This document shows, piece after piece, positions 40,673 to 53,500 of a stretch of 64,000 nucleotides of DNA; positions within the stretch are counted from its first letter, which is position 1; every line of letters starts with the position of its first letter. The notes under the pieces were generated by a model. The model was not told where the DNA came from. It worked only from the letters and a program-made list of their open reading frames with translations, and did no database searches. Source of the DNA: Colius striatus (taxonomy: Eukaryota; Chordata; Aves; Coliiformes; Coliidae). The stretch spans positions 19,891,501-19,955,500 of the forward strand of contig NC_084764.1 in assembly GCF_028858725.1 (NCBI RefSeq). Reading direction: 5' to 3'. The translations under genes and the position numbers were made by a program.

Positions 40673-41030
40673 GCCTTCATGGTTGCATCCCTGCACGCGC
40701 TAGCAAAATTCCTATGCTCTTCCCAATAAACCAGGCCATTTCCACCTCTCAGGGAGAAAGCAGACATCTATGAGAGGTGAAAACAAGGCCTGATTTCTTG
40801 GGAAGAGCATAGGAACTTTGCTAGCGCATGCAGGGGTGCAACCAGGGAGCCCTTTCAGAATTAAACCTAGCCAGGAAAGTTAAGGAAAATAAGAAGGGGT
40901 TTTTCAGGTACATCAGCAGCAAAAGGAAGATTAGGGGGAATACAGGCCTGCTGCAGAACACAGAGGGTGCCCTGGTACCACAGGATGCAGAGAAGGCTGA
41001 ACTACTGAATGCTTTTCTTTGCTTTGGTCA
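40673..41030 (+). mobile_element. CR1 ORF2 linker segments in inverted arrangement
   Basis: On the plus strand, 40802-41025 encodes the CR1 ORF2 stretch between endonuclease and reverse transcriptase (EEHRNFASACRGATRE, then LNLARKVKENKKGFFRYISS, then AEKAELLNAF with small changes). One base appears lost near 40850. On the minus strand, 40750-40673 carries a second copy of the start of the same stretch, ending ...TMKAKA before jumping to the reverse-transcriptase C-terminus at 40672. The two copies face head to head. It reads as a single rearranged CR1, or two copies placed head to head, with the reverse-transcriptase core missing. Confidence 0.85.
40681..40843. repeat. Inverted repeat (hairpin) at the CR1 rearrangement
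   Basis: The left arm is 40681-40750 and the right arm about 40768-40843, with a loop of roughly 20 bp. The outer 45 bp of the arms differ at only three positions, all transitions; the inner part has small indels. Both arms are CR1 ORF2 sequence, so this is an inverted duplication and not an independent element. Confidence 0.9.
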
Positions 41031-43564
41031 TGGACTGAGATACCATCACAAAACAAACACACAAAAAAACCCAAACTCCCCCAAAAAAGCAAATTTTCTC
41101 AACTCGCTTGCAAATTAAAGTGCTCTACACTGACACCCAGGCAGAATGACTCCCAGGCCATGCCACAGCTGCAGACAGGCTGCAGGCAGTAGGTGTATTT
41201 CCACAAAAACATTTATGTCCTTTCACAGGCAAACTTTTAACATTGTTGGGATTATGTATACTGGAGGATGGTGATCTGGATCACGTAAGTGACTTACAAA
41301 AATGCTTCTGTGTAGTTTTATCAATTCAGTAAATTCTTCTCTGGAGTGAACTTGCACATCTAAACCATCCCTTTTCCCAGTTCAGATTCAAACCTGGCCT
41401 TTTGACAAATTCCCCTGCAGTAAGAAGCAGCCACTGACATCAGTGCTTCTCCTTGCACAGGCTGCTGAATGCCATGAGCAGCCCCAGGGGAAAACATTGT
41501 ATGAGGGAAGATATCCTCAGCACTAAACTGTACTGCTGGTTGTCTGGAAATGGAGAAAGACGTTTAGCAAAGACATGAAGTTCTCTTGGGAACATTTGGG
41601 TGTGTCCTTTAGGAGGAAAGGAAGTGCAGATGAGACCAGCATTGGTAAAAAGGCCTTGGTGAAGGTGTTGAGACATGACAGGAAGATAGTAAACACTGCC
41701 TGCTTTTGCTTCATTTTTGGGTAGCTTTTCACACTCCAGCCCCTGCAGCCCCACCTATCAGCCAGTACCATAGTGGTTTGGGTGCTGAGGAAAATCAGCA
41801 TTAATTAGCAGTTCTGCCAAAGGGATAGTGTAAGAGGTCTATCCTGTATCCCCTTTGCTATGGGTGTATGGTAGATCACATAGCTCGTCTGTCTGCAGAA
41901 ATAGTCCTTACAGTGGAAGTTTGTAGAAGTTAAAGCTCACAGAGAGAAAAGCAAGGAAGGATGAACTGGTAAGGTTGGTAACACTGAATACAGGAAGAAT
42001 GTCCTGTTCCTCCATTCTTCTAAGGCATGAAAGTCATACAGCAGAGGGAAGGACACTTCCAACAGCTTGGCAGCCCTCTGAAATCTGCAATGACTTTTAA
42101 TGTTTAACTCACAGCAGAATATCTTTCTAATGAATTTTAGTATGACAGGAACATTGGTATTAAGTGTACATGAAATTAACAACTTGAAACCAAAGAGTGG
42201 CAAAGGTCTAATAACAAAGCAAGCTGAATACTTTGACATTTTTCAAGTGTACCTGTAGCACTTATTTGATATATAGGGCTAACAAATTACCACGTGCAGT
42301 ACTTCTGCTGTTGTCTCCTTAGCTATTGTCTTGCTACAATGAATCTTCATTATACTTTCAACCCTTAACTGCTACATTGGCTGCCATCTTAAGAGGAGGA
42401 GAATCCCATGGCAAGAGATCTTTCAAGTAGCAGGCAATTCAGTACAGAAAAAGCCACTTTGAATCTGCTAATGCAGTCTTTTTTTTAACCAGTCTCCCTT
42501 GAGGAAAGCAGCAGTGCTTCTACCTTACTCCAAGAACTGACCTCAGATGACAATTGAAGGTTTGTTTCTTTTTCTGTACATGTGTTTTAATGTAAATGAA
42601 CAACAAATACTTGAAAATTAAATAAATCTTTCAGACCTGGGTATCTATCAGAGATTGATCTCTTCCAGAGCTTCACTACAGAATTTTCCAGAGAAAACTG
42701 CACAGTGCAAATGCAACACTTAGCCAGCACATCCCAAGAGTACTTGAATTACAATGCACATGAGTAGAGGCTCCTGATCTGCAAAAGCTAAAGCCCTGTG
42801 GTCATCCTTCCTGTCCCAACTTGTAATGGGAACCTCTCATCACTTTTCCCACCACCACCATGTGGTGGGAGGCACACCTCTTCTCAGCTGCAGCTCTTGG
42901 TATGCAGCACACTTGTTTTGTAGACAAAAAATAAAGCTTATCTATTTGAGGTAAAAGTTGCTGCTCACTGTGCTGCTTCACCCAAACTCTCCTCATAATT
43001 TTAGCTGTTAGGATTGTAAACAATTACAACACCTTGTAAACAACTACAAAAGTAGTCCTTGTAGTATATTGTACTGATATGGAACGTATCATCTAAGTAA
43101 CAGTTCTAGGCAAAGGCAGGTCAGTCTTCAACTGCAAGTGGCTCTTTGTATCCAACGCTGTACTTGAGGCACTCATGACTGCTTGGGTTAATCTCTTCCT
43201 AGGTGAACACTAAGCATCTGAACAGGTAACTATTGTACCGTCTTCTTTCCTGACCAGAGCTCAAGAAGCTCTGTCTCCCACCTCTGCCGGTTCACCTTCA
43301 GAGAAGCATTAGGTGCAGTTGCTGCAACTGCAAAAAATGTTAGTCTAGATAGGAACATGGAAACACAGAAAATGCCTACTATTTTTCCAAAGTGCAAGAC
43401 GGACAAAGTGTCAGTACTGCTCCTAACACCTGCCCCAGAGACTGATACAGAGCCAGCAATAGTACGACTGCTGTAAGCAGAGCAGCTCATGTGAAACACT
43501 CCCTCTGTAACAGCTACTTTTCTGCAATAAAAGAATAGAGACAGAACAAATAAACTAAAGAATT
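41031..43564. other. Intergenic DNA between the rearranged CR1 and the MBIP 3' end
   Basis: The first 70 bp are A/C-rich (AAACAAACACAC-like), then unique sequence. Two plus-strand AATAAA hexamers at about 43526 and 43549 lie just beyond the MBIP cleavage site. A minus-strand open frame at 43230-43499 (about 89 codons, first codon not necessarily ATG) has one hydrophobic segment but no recognised family. Confidence 0.65.
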
Positions 43565-44437
43565 GGTTTAAACAGAAAATGTTTTATTAAAAAACCCACA
43601 AACAAACAACAAAACACAAAACAAAAATCATGCCGCAGTGTGTGGCCAAAGGTCCAACTTGACTTTAAACTATGTACCCAGCATCCACGCTCCAGAAGTC
43701 ATGTAAGCATACATAGGGGAGGAAGAGAAGCTGCTGGTGCCTGCTGGCATGTTCCTCAAAACCTCCCCTGTAGTCATCTTTACAATGTATTAATTTTGTT
43801 AGCAGGGTATTAAGTCTGAATTCCTATAGGACACTGAGGAAATGAAAAGGTGTCTTTATTTACACATAGAAGATTTCTCTAACCATCTTTCAAACAGAAA
43901 TGCAATTTGCTGCATTTCCAACAACTGCAAAACTAGTAACAAACACAGAAAAAAAAAAAGCATTTAAGCATGCTCACTGCAAGGTTTCGGTAACTTTTTT
44001 TTCCCCTAAGACAGTTTACTTATGAGGAAGTACTTAATTTCATTTCACAGGTCTATGCAAATTACTTACATGAAAAGTATTCAAAAGATAGCCCTTTTGA
44101 ATATTCAGTCACCTAGAATTACATGTAAAATGTAGCATTTGCATGCTTAAGACTTCTCACATATGAACAATGCTGCAATCCTCCTTTATAACAGAAGGGG
44201 ATGGATTGTTAGAATGCTATTCCTAAAACTCTCTTCATATTAAAGTAACTATTTAACTAATATGACTGTCTTTAAATTAATTACTCTGAAATACAGCTTT
44301 CAAGATCAACCAAAAAGAGTTTATATGCATGCTTTGCTTTCATTGCTGAAGTCAATCCCGATAAGCATTACTCAGGTCTATGGTTTAGGTATGTGTGAAG
44401 CACGATGAGGAGTCTGAAAAGCCGTTTGGGTGTTTTT
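43565..44437 (-). other. MBIP: MBIP 3' untranslated region (inferred)
   Basis: This AT-rich stretch follows the TAA without a recognised coding exon and ends at a canonical AATAAA (43588-43583 on the minus strand). The end coordinate is my estimate of cleavage 10-25 nt past that signal. A second AATAAA at 43860-43855 could yield a shorter isoform. No repeats of recognisable family interrupt it. Confidence 0.7.
43583..43588 (-). terminator. MBIP: MBIP poly(A) signal AATAAA (distal)
   Basis: AATAAA on the minus strand has an unusually U/UG-rich upstream stretch (43591-43625 read in reverse) and a T-rich downstream element at about 43540-43560. Both are usual for vertebrate cleavage sites. The alternative hexamer at 43855-43860 has weaker flanks. 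Confidence 0.65.
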
Positions 44438-44548
44438 TTATCGAAGAAGTCGCTCAGCCTCCTTGGACTTGCTTTCTTTTGTCTTCCTCAGTAATGCCTG
44501 CTTTATAGCATTGATCTTTTCATCAAGTTCAGCCAATGAATAGTTCTG
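44438..44548 (-). CDS. MBIP: MBIP coding exon 9 with stop codon (residues 308-343)
   Basis: The acceptor is cttttag|cag, phase 0. It encodes [20 protein letters not shown], then [16 protein letters not shown] and TAA at 44440-44438. The first 22 residues match mammals closely. The tail is lysine/glutamate-rich and ends ERLLR, unlike the human tail, which ends in a short histidine/proline peptide. Confidence 0.94.
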   Translation of the reverse strand, partial: QNYSLAELDEKINAIKQALLRKTKESKSKEAERLLR

Positions 44549-47500
44549 CTAAAAGAACAAAATACACACCACAATCATTTACATCTTGTAATTGCAAGAG
44601 AAGTGGCCTGGCACTTGATACTTGAGGTCACTCCATATTGCACAAAATCACAGAAATACTCTTGCAGAATTGTCTGAATGTAGTCTATGGCCATTTAAAT
44701 TTGAAAGAAAAAGAATATAAACTTACAAGAAACCGACAGTCCTAATTACAGATCAATATACCCATGCTATTTCCATTAGATGTTTGCTTAACCTGTTCAC
44801 AGCAAACCCAAAAATCCTTTGATGTTAAAACACTGGACGAGACTATCTACGTCTTGTAGAACTCGACGTTACAAATGAAGGGGTTGTCTTCCTATTGCCC
44901 AACATCAATCTGCTCTGTGCCCGCTTAACCTGACAATTTTTTTATCTCTTCTTACTCAAAGAACTGGTCATCATGCTTTTTGTAACAGTATTTCACCTTA
45001 AGGACGATTTTTTTTCCTCATATAAACAAGCCTATTTTAAGTCTCAGATGGCCCACATCCCATTCTAGGCCTTCTCCCCAGCCCATGTGGCTCCCAGCGT
45101 GATGGCTACAGCAGACACCGTTCCAGCTACCAACTCAGCTCTGTTGTAGTCTCAGGTACTTGATTAATGCGTTCCCTTCTGAGATGGTGATGTGAGAAGG
45201 GAAAGTGTTACTGATTTAGGTTAACATCTGCTATAATGGCAGCTCTTTTTGCCAAGCCAGTTATTTCTACCCTTACCATCTCTTCATAAACCGATAAAGT
45301 GAATTAAAAACCTATTAAAAAAAAGATCAACAAAGCCCACCAAGCCACAAGAGAAAACCAGAAGGCCGATCAGAACTCACAAACTGCTTGTTACCCCAAC
45401 CTTGATTAATATAATTACAGATTTGTTTTATTCTATCTTCCTTCTAACAGGTGTAAACACTAACTGACCTATGGTAGTATAGAATCTTGGAAGACTCATT
45501 TTATTGTGTCAACCATGAACTTTGTCTCCTTCCCTTTCTTTCCTTGCCAGTCAGCTATCCAATACTGATGCTGCTATTTATGAGAAGTTACCTGTTTGTT
45601 TGATAAAACTTCTGATTACTTTTCACTCAGAATATCCTAAAGCTGAACTAAACATTGGAACGGGCTGCCCAGGGAGGTGGTGGAGTCACCATCCCTGGAG
45701 ATATTCAAAAGATGTATAGATGAGGTGCTGAGAGATACGGTTTAGTTCTGTGATCGGCCTGGCAGTGTGAGGTTAGTGGTTGGACTTGATGATCGTAAAG
45801 GTCTTTTCTAACCATAATGATTCCATAAACAGAAGTTCATAGCACTTACATGGGGAGGCTGAACCTTTCTCCTCTTGCCAGAACAGCTCTAAAGAAAAGA
45901 CATAATGAAAACAGATTTAATATTGCACTGACAAGAGGACCACAAAGTAATTCTGTAAAAAATGTTGACATCTTTAAAGTACAAAAGGAACACTGACTGC
46001 CCTTCCACAGATTAAAGAAATCTCTGTTTATAATTAAGTAGTTTGGATCACAAGAAATACTACTGGAGAACAGTGAGAAGCTGTCAAAACTTCTCCATGC
46101 TTGGGGAAAGAAGAGTATGACAACAGAAAAGAAATTTCTAGAGTCAAGCAGAGCCTAATATAGTACAACTAATCTTCTCTTTGTTCTAATCTGCTCTGGT
46201 AAATGAAGGATAAGGTTTACTTATTCAGAAAGAAACGGAACTCTGCCTGAAGACTTGCAACAAAAGAAATTAAACTGTCAGAATCTCACAAAACAATTTT
46301 TCATGGGTTTAACTCTCTCATCCTATTGGAAGTTACATTGCATAGCTGATCCTTAGTAATTAGATCATGTACCGAAGCCCAAAGGATTTAATAATTTAAG
46401 CCATTAATGAATTTTTATCAAGATCAAAACTAGTCAATTTGTTATCATAATACTTCAGATTGTTATTGAGAGGGCAGCAGGAGGGGGTGGGGTGGAAAAA
46501 CTCAACCTCTATAACATTTCTTACAAATTACTTAGGCTAGGGTGGCTACATTTTTTTCCCTGCCAACAAATACCATTTTCTTTCAAACGAGAAATTAGAA
46601 CTTAGTAAGTTCTTAGAATTCAAACTTACATAGATAGTCCACACATGAAATATAACCATTGTACCAAGCCAGAGTGGTCTATCGAAAATGTCTGTCCTCT
46701 GACTCCTGAAGTTTTTGTCAGCATATCACATAATTAAACACAAAAGTCCCAAATGCATTTAGGTATACTAGAGGAAGTCGAGAGTATGTCTTACTACAGA
46801 TTGAAAATATTCAGGAGACAGTCCTTCCAGCTCAAGGATTTTATCTTCAAGCTTCTTAATTCTCTGATAAATGTCTCTTGGTACAGGACCACCTAAATAT
46901 ACCAGTACAAATAAAGAAATCAGGAAAAGCGCCAGAATAACTTTTTAAACAAAACATTTCAAGTTTTACAGGTGAATTTTTCACATCCAATTATTAACCA
47001 ATAGCTGAAACAAAATAAGTGGATGGGATAATAAAAAGGCTGGGTAACTAACAGGATTCAGAGTAAAATCCAACTGATAAGGCAGGGAAGGCAATACACA
47101 ACTTTATGCATGTGGCTTAAATACAGACCTGGAAAAACTAATGATCAGTCTCACAATACTTTGATTACACATCAAATGTCACCACTTCAAAACTGACAGA
47201 AGGATCAGGAAGGTGCAGATGCGATAGCAGACCATACCTGAATTCAGCAGTGATACTCAAAATAAAGATAGGGTTTTTTTCTTTTATCTGAAGGAAACCC
47301 ATATCTCCAGTGAACATCGGAGGTTTGAGGACAGGTACGAGTTGCATTTGACAAAGAGCAGCATTTGCTTTGCCATATATATGGGAGCAGCATGAGTAGC
47401 CAACGTGTGCATGGAATGGAATAACAGCTTGGGAAAAAGCCCTCAACCAACCGAAAAAAAAAATGCACACCTCCCCCTCCCAAGTAAAAAAAACCCAAAC

Positions 47501-50500
47501 AAACATCAAAACCCACAAACACCACAGAAACAACAGCCATTAAAAATCACCTAAACTAGTTTGCTGTTTGCAGCTAACTACAGCAGTTTGGGCTTGTTTC
47601 CCCATGTAAGAACTGATCAAAAGACAAGCCTTAGAAAGCATCTTACTTATACTACATAGTATAGAGAGGTTCCAAAATCGCTGTTTATCATCAGTAACTA
47701 CTGGCTATTCCAATTATAATGATAGTCTGGCTCTGAACAACCAAACCTTTAGCAAGCTTTTGCTTACCTTGCAACCTGTTTCCATTTATTTCTAGGTCTG
47801 TTAGGTAAGACAATTCTATTGCACAAACTACTGAAATAAGCACTAATTGATTTTTTTGCCATTCATATATTTCTTCACTTCAGACTGACAATTTTGTAGG
47901 TAGTTTCCCTCCTTCAGTTCTGCTCTCTAGTCATCACTCAGCAGCTACTAATTAAATCGACTGACCTCTCACTCTTCTTAATATTGCTGTCTTAATGTAA
48001 AGGGAAAGAGCAGTGCTAGCACTAGAAGAAGCTGTTCTGAAAAACAGCAGGTGAGTCAAGAACAACTCTTTCAGTCATCAGAAACAAAAACCTGTGAGTA
48101 GGTAGTCATGGTAGGTTACCTGCTCAGATGAACACTTTTTGCACGGCTGCTGAGGTAAATAAAAAGTAATCTTGAGACCTTCCCCATGACTGCTGATTTG
48201 GACAGGAGTTGAGCTGGAATTGTGCACTTTCCTCCCCTTTCCCTGTTTAGCTGACCTCTTCCTTCAAACAAACTTATGTCACCTATTACAGGCACAACCT
48301 GGAAGCAAGGGCCTCTCAGTCTTAGTCACCCCAAATCACGATCCCTGATATGCATAAACTCCAAAGCTACTACATGTTGCAACCTTAACAAATTGCACCA
48401 CTTGCAAATTCTATGCACAAAACCCACCTTATTTTTAGGACAGCTAAGCATCAAGCTATAACAGTAGCTGCTGCAACAGGAGTATTCTACTCTCCTTGCT
48501 GCCAGAGAACTTTGATCCAGTATGCATTCACAGGAATCTAGTTAATGTTCACCATATTCTTAGAGAATGGGTTGATATCTATCCAGCGTTTAGAAGACAA
48601 AAAAGCCAGTGTGTTGTCTGCAGTGTGATGTGTGAAATGTTCACTTTATAAGGTGAAGACCTGTGCTTCTGTTCTGTTTTGAAAAAAATTGTCAGAAAAA
48701 ATAGATTCCACCTTGATAAGTGGCCCATTGATTCAAGTAAACAGAGGCTGGGGTGAGAAAAGCAACTAATTTTAACTCAGGAGCCCATTTTTTTCTATTT
48801 TTGGCTTTTGTTTTAGTGAAAGATGGGGACTCACATTTGCATGACTAAAGGGAAGCACTGACAATGAGCTTATCACATTCTGGGAAACAAGCTTCTCACC
48901 TAACTGTATTTCAAGAATCATTTGCCTTTAGGGTTCATCCTATTTGTGACCCACAAAGCAGGACTGTCCTAACTTCAGCTTTTCCTTTTCAGTAGGTCAA
49001 GGCAGAAAGACTCCACTGGCTATGGAGAATCCCTACCTCCAAATATTCCAGATTGTTTTAAATTCCATTCTGAAGTGCTTCTCCCATTTGCCACTAAGTA
49101 CAGATTAACTAAACCTAATTTGAACACAAATCTCGGTTCTATTTAGGCCTAAGAATCTAAACATTAGATTGTAGTAACTTGGGGTGACTAAACCCTACAG
49201 TGGATCTAACCACTGTTTTTACAGTCAAGAGTTTTTATAGACTTGCCCAGTGTTTGTAGTAAATGACAACTGTACTGCCAACAGTAGTACAAACTGGCAA
49301 ACGGATGTCAAAATGAAAACATGACACAAACCTGTTTGTAACCGTAAGTGCGCTTCAATGTTTTGCAGTCTCTCCTCAACAGCTTGGTTCCCACAATCGT
49401 GAACAGGTACACTGGCTTTGTGACTGGACCCATGTGCTCCTTCAGATCTAGTCTGAGGTCCATATGTATTTACTACCCTAGAAACTAGGTAAAGAGAACA
49501 TAAATTTAATGTACATGCACACAAATCAGAAAGTACATCTAACTTAAACAAAATATTAAAAGATGAAAATCTGTGCTAAATCAGTTTCATACCATTCTCA
49601 TATGTGAAGAGTCCCACACACATTAAGATCAAAGGTTCAAGTAAAAGCGTTCTCCTATTTTTGCATAACTAACTAAACAAAAAACTAGGACTTTACATAT
49701 GCAAAGTAAAATAATTACTCATACATTAATGTAGAATGGTAGTATCAAGAATTTGTCATCAGCTGCTGATAAATAGCAGAAAATCCAGTATCTATGTCAG
49801 CAGTTGCACACGTGAGCTGTTGTGAATGCAAAGAAGAGACCAGACACAGTATTACAGGAAGCATAAATACATGAAGATGAGTGGAGATAAGCAACTGGAA
49901 GAACTGCGATGAATCGCAGCAAGGAAGTTCTCTTCTGACTTTTGTTATTTAAGCAACAGCTTTAACGACTCTTCAGCTGCTTCTGGGTCTACCTTTTTCT
50001 TCTGCTGAACTGTATCTTCAATAGAAGATTTTGTTCACTTCTCTTTAAATCATGGTCATTTCTTAAGTCTTTCCTGACAGGACTACTGCAATATGCTGCA
50101 GAATTAAAGACTATGTTGGTAACTCCAGACACTGAAGCACACATCTTTTTAGTACTTCATGAAGGCCACATGTCACATTCTTCCTTCAGTTTATGCTGGT
50201 TTTATTTCCAATTCCTTTCTAAGTGTTATTCACGCTCCAGTTATGAACTGTTCAGTTTCAGTTACCTGAAGTGCAAATTTTCTTTTTCCCTGTACTACAC
50301 TACCATTCAAGGTGCAAACCAGCACTCGGTTTAAAAAGTGAAAGGGGTTCTTACTGAAAGACTCTAAGCTCAAACTCATTTTCCCATCTCCCTCTTAGCT
50401 TACTTATTACTCTGAATTCTGGAATTCAAAATAACTAATTGGTTTCTAGAGCCAAGATCAAGTAGAAAACTGAATACTAACACTCTCAAAAATTGAAACA

Positions 50501-53500
50501 AGAGTTACTTTCTCATTTTGGAGCTTTTGGTTTTTTTTAAACAGAGTAACTTGTGTAAACCTAGAGAGCAGTACGTGGAGAAGCCAACTTTTACACAACT
50601 TCTGTTGGACAATCATTTCTACGCTATTTCTTTCTTCCTAAAAGGTAGTGCAGTGGTAAGATTGTTTTCCAGCTTGTCACTTTGCATAAATCTGTCTTAG
50701 AACTTCCATTGCTTCCCAAAACTATTTTATAATTCAATATACTTACACCAATTTTTTTTAAGAAAAGAAGCTAATCTCACTTAATCTCAATTCCTTAACT
50801 GGACTGCTGGCTTCACCTTCTTCACAATCTAGGAATTGTTCAGCTTCTTTGTCCTGCTTTATCCTTTGCATCTTCCCTTTCAGACACTGAAAACAGGCTA
50901 CTTTGTTTTGGTCTTTAGTGCATAACCATTTGCTTAAGGAAGCAGTTACACAACAGAAAACCTTGGAGAAGTAAGCAAAGACATAAAAGTATTTACTAGA
51001 GTAAGAAATCAATACATTAAATGTGCATTTTTGAGCATTCTATACAAAGTTTTAATGTAAAAAATTCACCAGTGCTGTTCTATCTGGACATTCAATAAAT
51101 GGCTATAAAAACAGTTCCTTACCCTTTATATGGCTTTTAAATCCAGGATAGGGTGTGAAAATTGCATCTGTTCTGGCACAGCTATTTTCTAAATAAGTAA
51201 TAATACAACAAGTGAGGTCCTAATTATGCATTTATAATTCAAAATATTCAAATTATCATCAGCTTTTAGGCTTTAACAAATCTAATTAAGATTTTTCATA
51301 TAATAAAACACACCAGAAATACTATATTCATCCTACAAACACTTGCTCATTAATAGTTTCACACACTTGCATGGACTTACTAGTTGTAATTGCTTAAGTC
51401 ATTTATATAAATGTATGCATACGTGTGTTTAAAAATTTAGTGGACCAATCAAGACCAAATTTCTTCCAATTTCTACTTTATTTGCTTATTTTTCACTGTA
51501 TTTCTCTGTAACTTATTTCTTCCTTCCTGTACAGAAATCTTTTCCCTGCTTGTCACCATTATTCTAGTTTTACGTCCTTTTGTTTGATATCCTCCTATTT
51601 TTAGACTGGCCTAGTTTACTCATCAGTATTCTTCTCTCACCTTCATCATTTGTTCTGATGCCTGTGACTTCTTTAATGTGTTTCATCACAAAAACCTCCA
51701 GTACAGATCATCTTAGTTTATTCTAATGTTTGTATTTTAATCTATATTTATATGCACCAAAGCTTTACACATATTTGATTATGCCCAAACATACAAAGGA
51801 AGGTCTTATTATCATTTCATCTGTATGTAATTAACATTCTCTAGGATATTCTCCTAGACTTAAGATGTGATTCCAACTAATATTCAAGGAGTTAAACTCT
51901 CTTCCTAGAAAGTTTATAGAAGAATAAGCTTTTCTTTAAAAGCATAAGTACATCACAGAGACAATGCATACCTGGGTTCACAGGTACTTATAAAATGTCT
52001 CCCTGTTGCTTATGTGTCTTCACTTTTAGTAGGCATTTGGTTACAGCTAGTTATCATGCTAATTGGATCCAGCCTACCAGATGGATTTAAGATGGTTTGG
52101 TTATAGACACTGGCAATTACGAGAGTTAGTGCATTAAACATAAAATTACTAATGCTGGTGCAGGACTAACATTTAAAGGAAAAAGTTATTCTAAGTAGCT
52201 AGCAACTTAAATTGATTGCAAAAAACAATTACTTGTAATGTAACTAGCCTTAACTTAATTTCAATTTGAATATGCTATTCACATGACATTTTTGAACTCA
52301 TGCTTCAATTCTGTTGACTTTGGAGGGAACATCTAGCTAAAACCCTGGGAACTACAAAATCATCTGATTTCAGATGGCAGTTCTTAAAATGAACGTCGTA
52401 ACAGCTATCATCTGTTTGAGATGCATTGAACATTTTAATCCCATGACTTTCTTTTCATCTAACAATGTCTGCAGTGCACATGCAAGTTGTTAACATTAAA
52501 CCAAAGTTACTCTTAAAATATAAAGTTCTGTTTTAAATATAGCACAGTGCTTTTGAAAAAGAAAATTAAAAAAAACACCTTAAATTGCTATGAAGATTAA
52601 AGTCTGGCTAGCCAGTTACCTTGATTACAATCAATAACATTGCAAAATTCCCTGACATTATTTTCATTGATCTCAGCTTGTTTCCTCTCGATGAAGGCTG
52701 ATATCCGCCTGTCAATCTGCAGGTAATAAACATGATGGCATATATCTATTTCATTCTTTCAATGTAAAATTTAGAAAGGTCTTTTGGTTTCTGGGCTTTT
52801 TAAAATTTAGGTAAATCACTTACTTCAGCTTTTCCAGCTTTTATTTGGACCACCTCTGGATCAAAAATCACATGAGCATCCTTCAAATCTCTCAAGTCAT
52901 AACTTGCATACTTTTCTTCAGTCTGACAGTTACCATCATAAACATCTGAACTCCTTTCACAAGGCTGGCCTTCTGTTTTACCAGCAGGTTCAACATGGCC
53001 TGTATTTTCCTCTTTAATCAATGATTGAAGTTTTTCTAAAAGAGGCTGAACAAAGAAAACAGTATGTTGGGCTTTAAAAAAAGGCCAAAAACCCAAAAAT
53101 CACAAAACTAAACCACCAAAAGCCAAGTACTATTAGAATTTCTAAGGCAGGCCAACTGAAATAATTTTTGGAATTACAACATCTGCCTCTGATGGAACAC
53201 AGTAATAAAATAAGAAAAAACACTCCTATAGTTCCAAATACTGTGCACATCAGGAATCTGGCCTTTTTGACCTGTGCCTTTTAGAGGCTTGTATAGGAAA
53301 ACTCCCAAATTTCTGTGAAAATCTGCTTGCTACTTGTTTGTTACTAGCTAAATCAAAGATTCAATCGTTGGCACCAATGGCACTTAATTAACATGTCATT
53401 CACATGCCTACTCAGAACAGTAAGGCTTAGTATTTTTCCTCCTTAACATAAAAGCCAATGCTTTCATACTGTAAAGCCTTTACTTTATCACCACAGCACT

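Noticed and set aside
40828..41118. 96-codon plus-strand open frame taken as a host gene
   Set aside because: Its sequence is CR1 ORF2 (endonuclease to reverse-transcriptase linker), so it belongs to the mobile element.
47165..47533. 122-codon minus-strand open frame within MBIP intron 6
   Set aside because: Its Phe/Trp-rich start comes from reading A/C-rich DNA in reverse, it overlaps another open frame in a different phase, and it is absent from mammalian MBIP.
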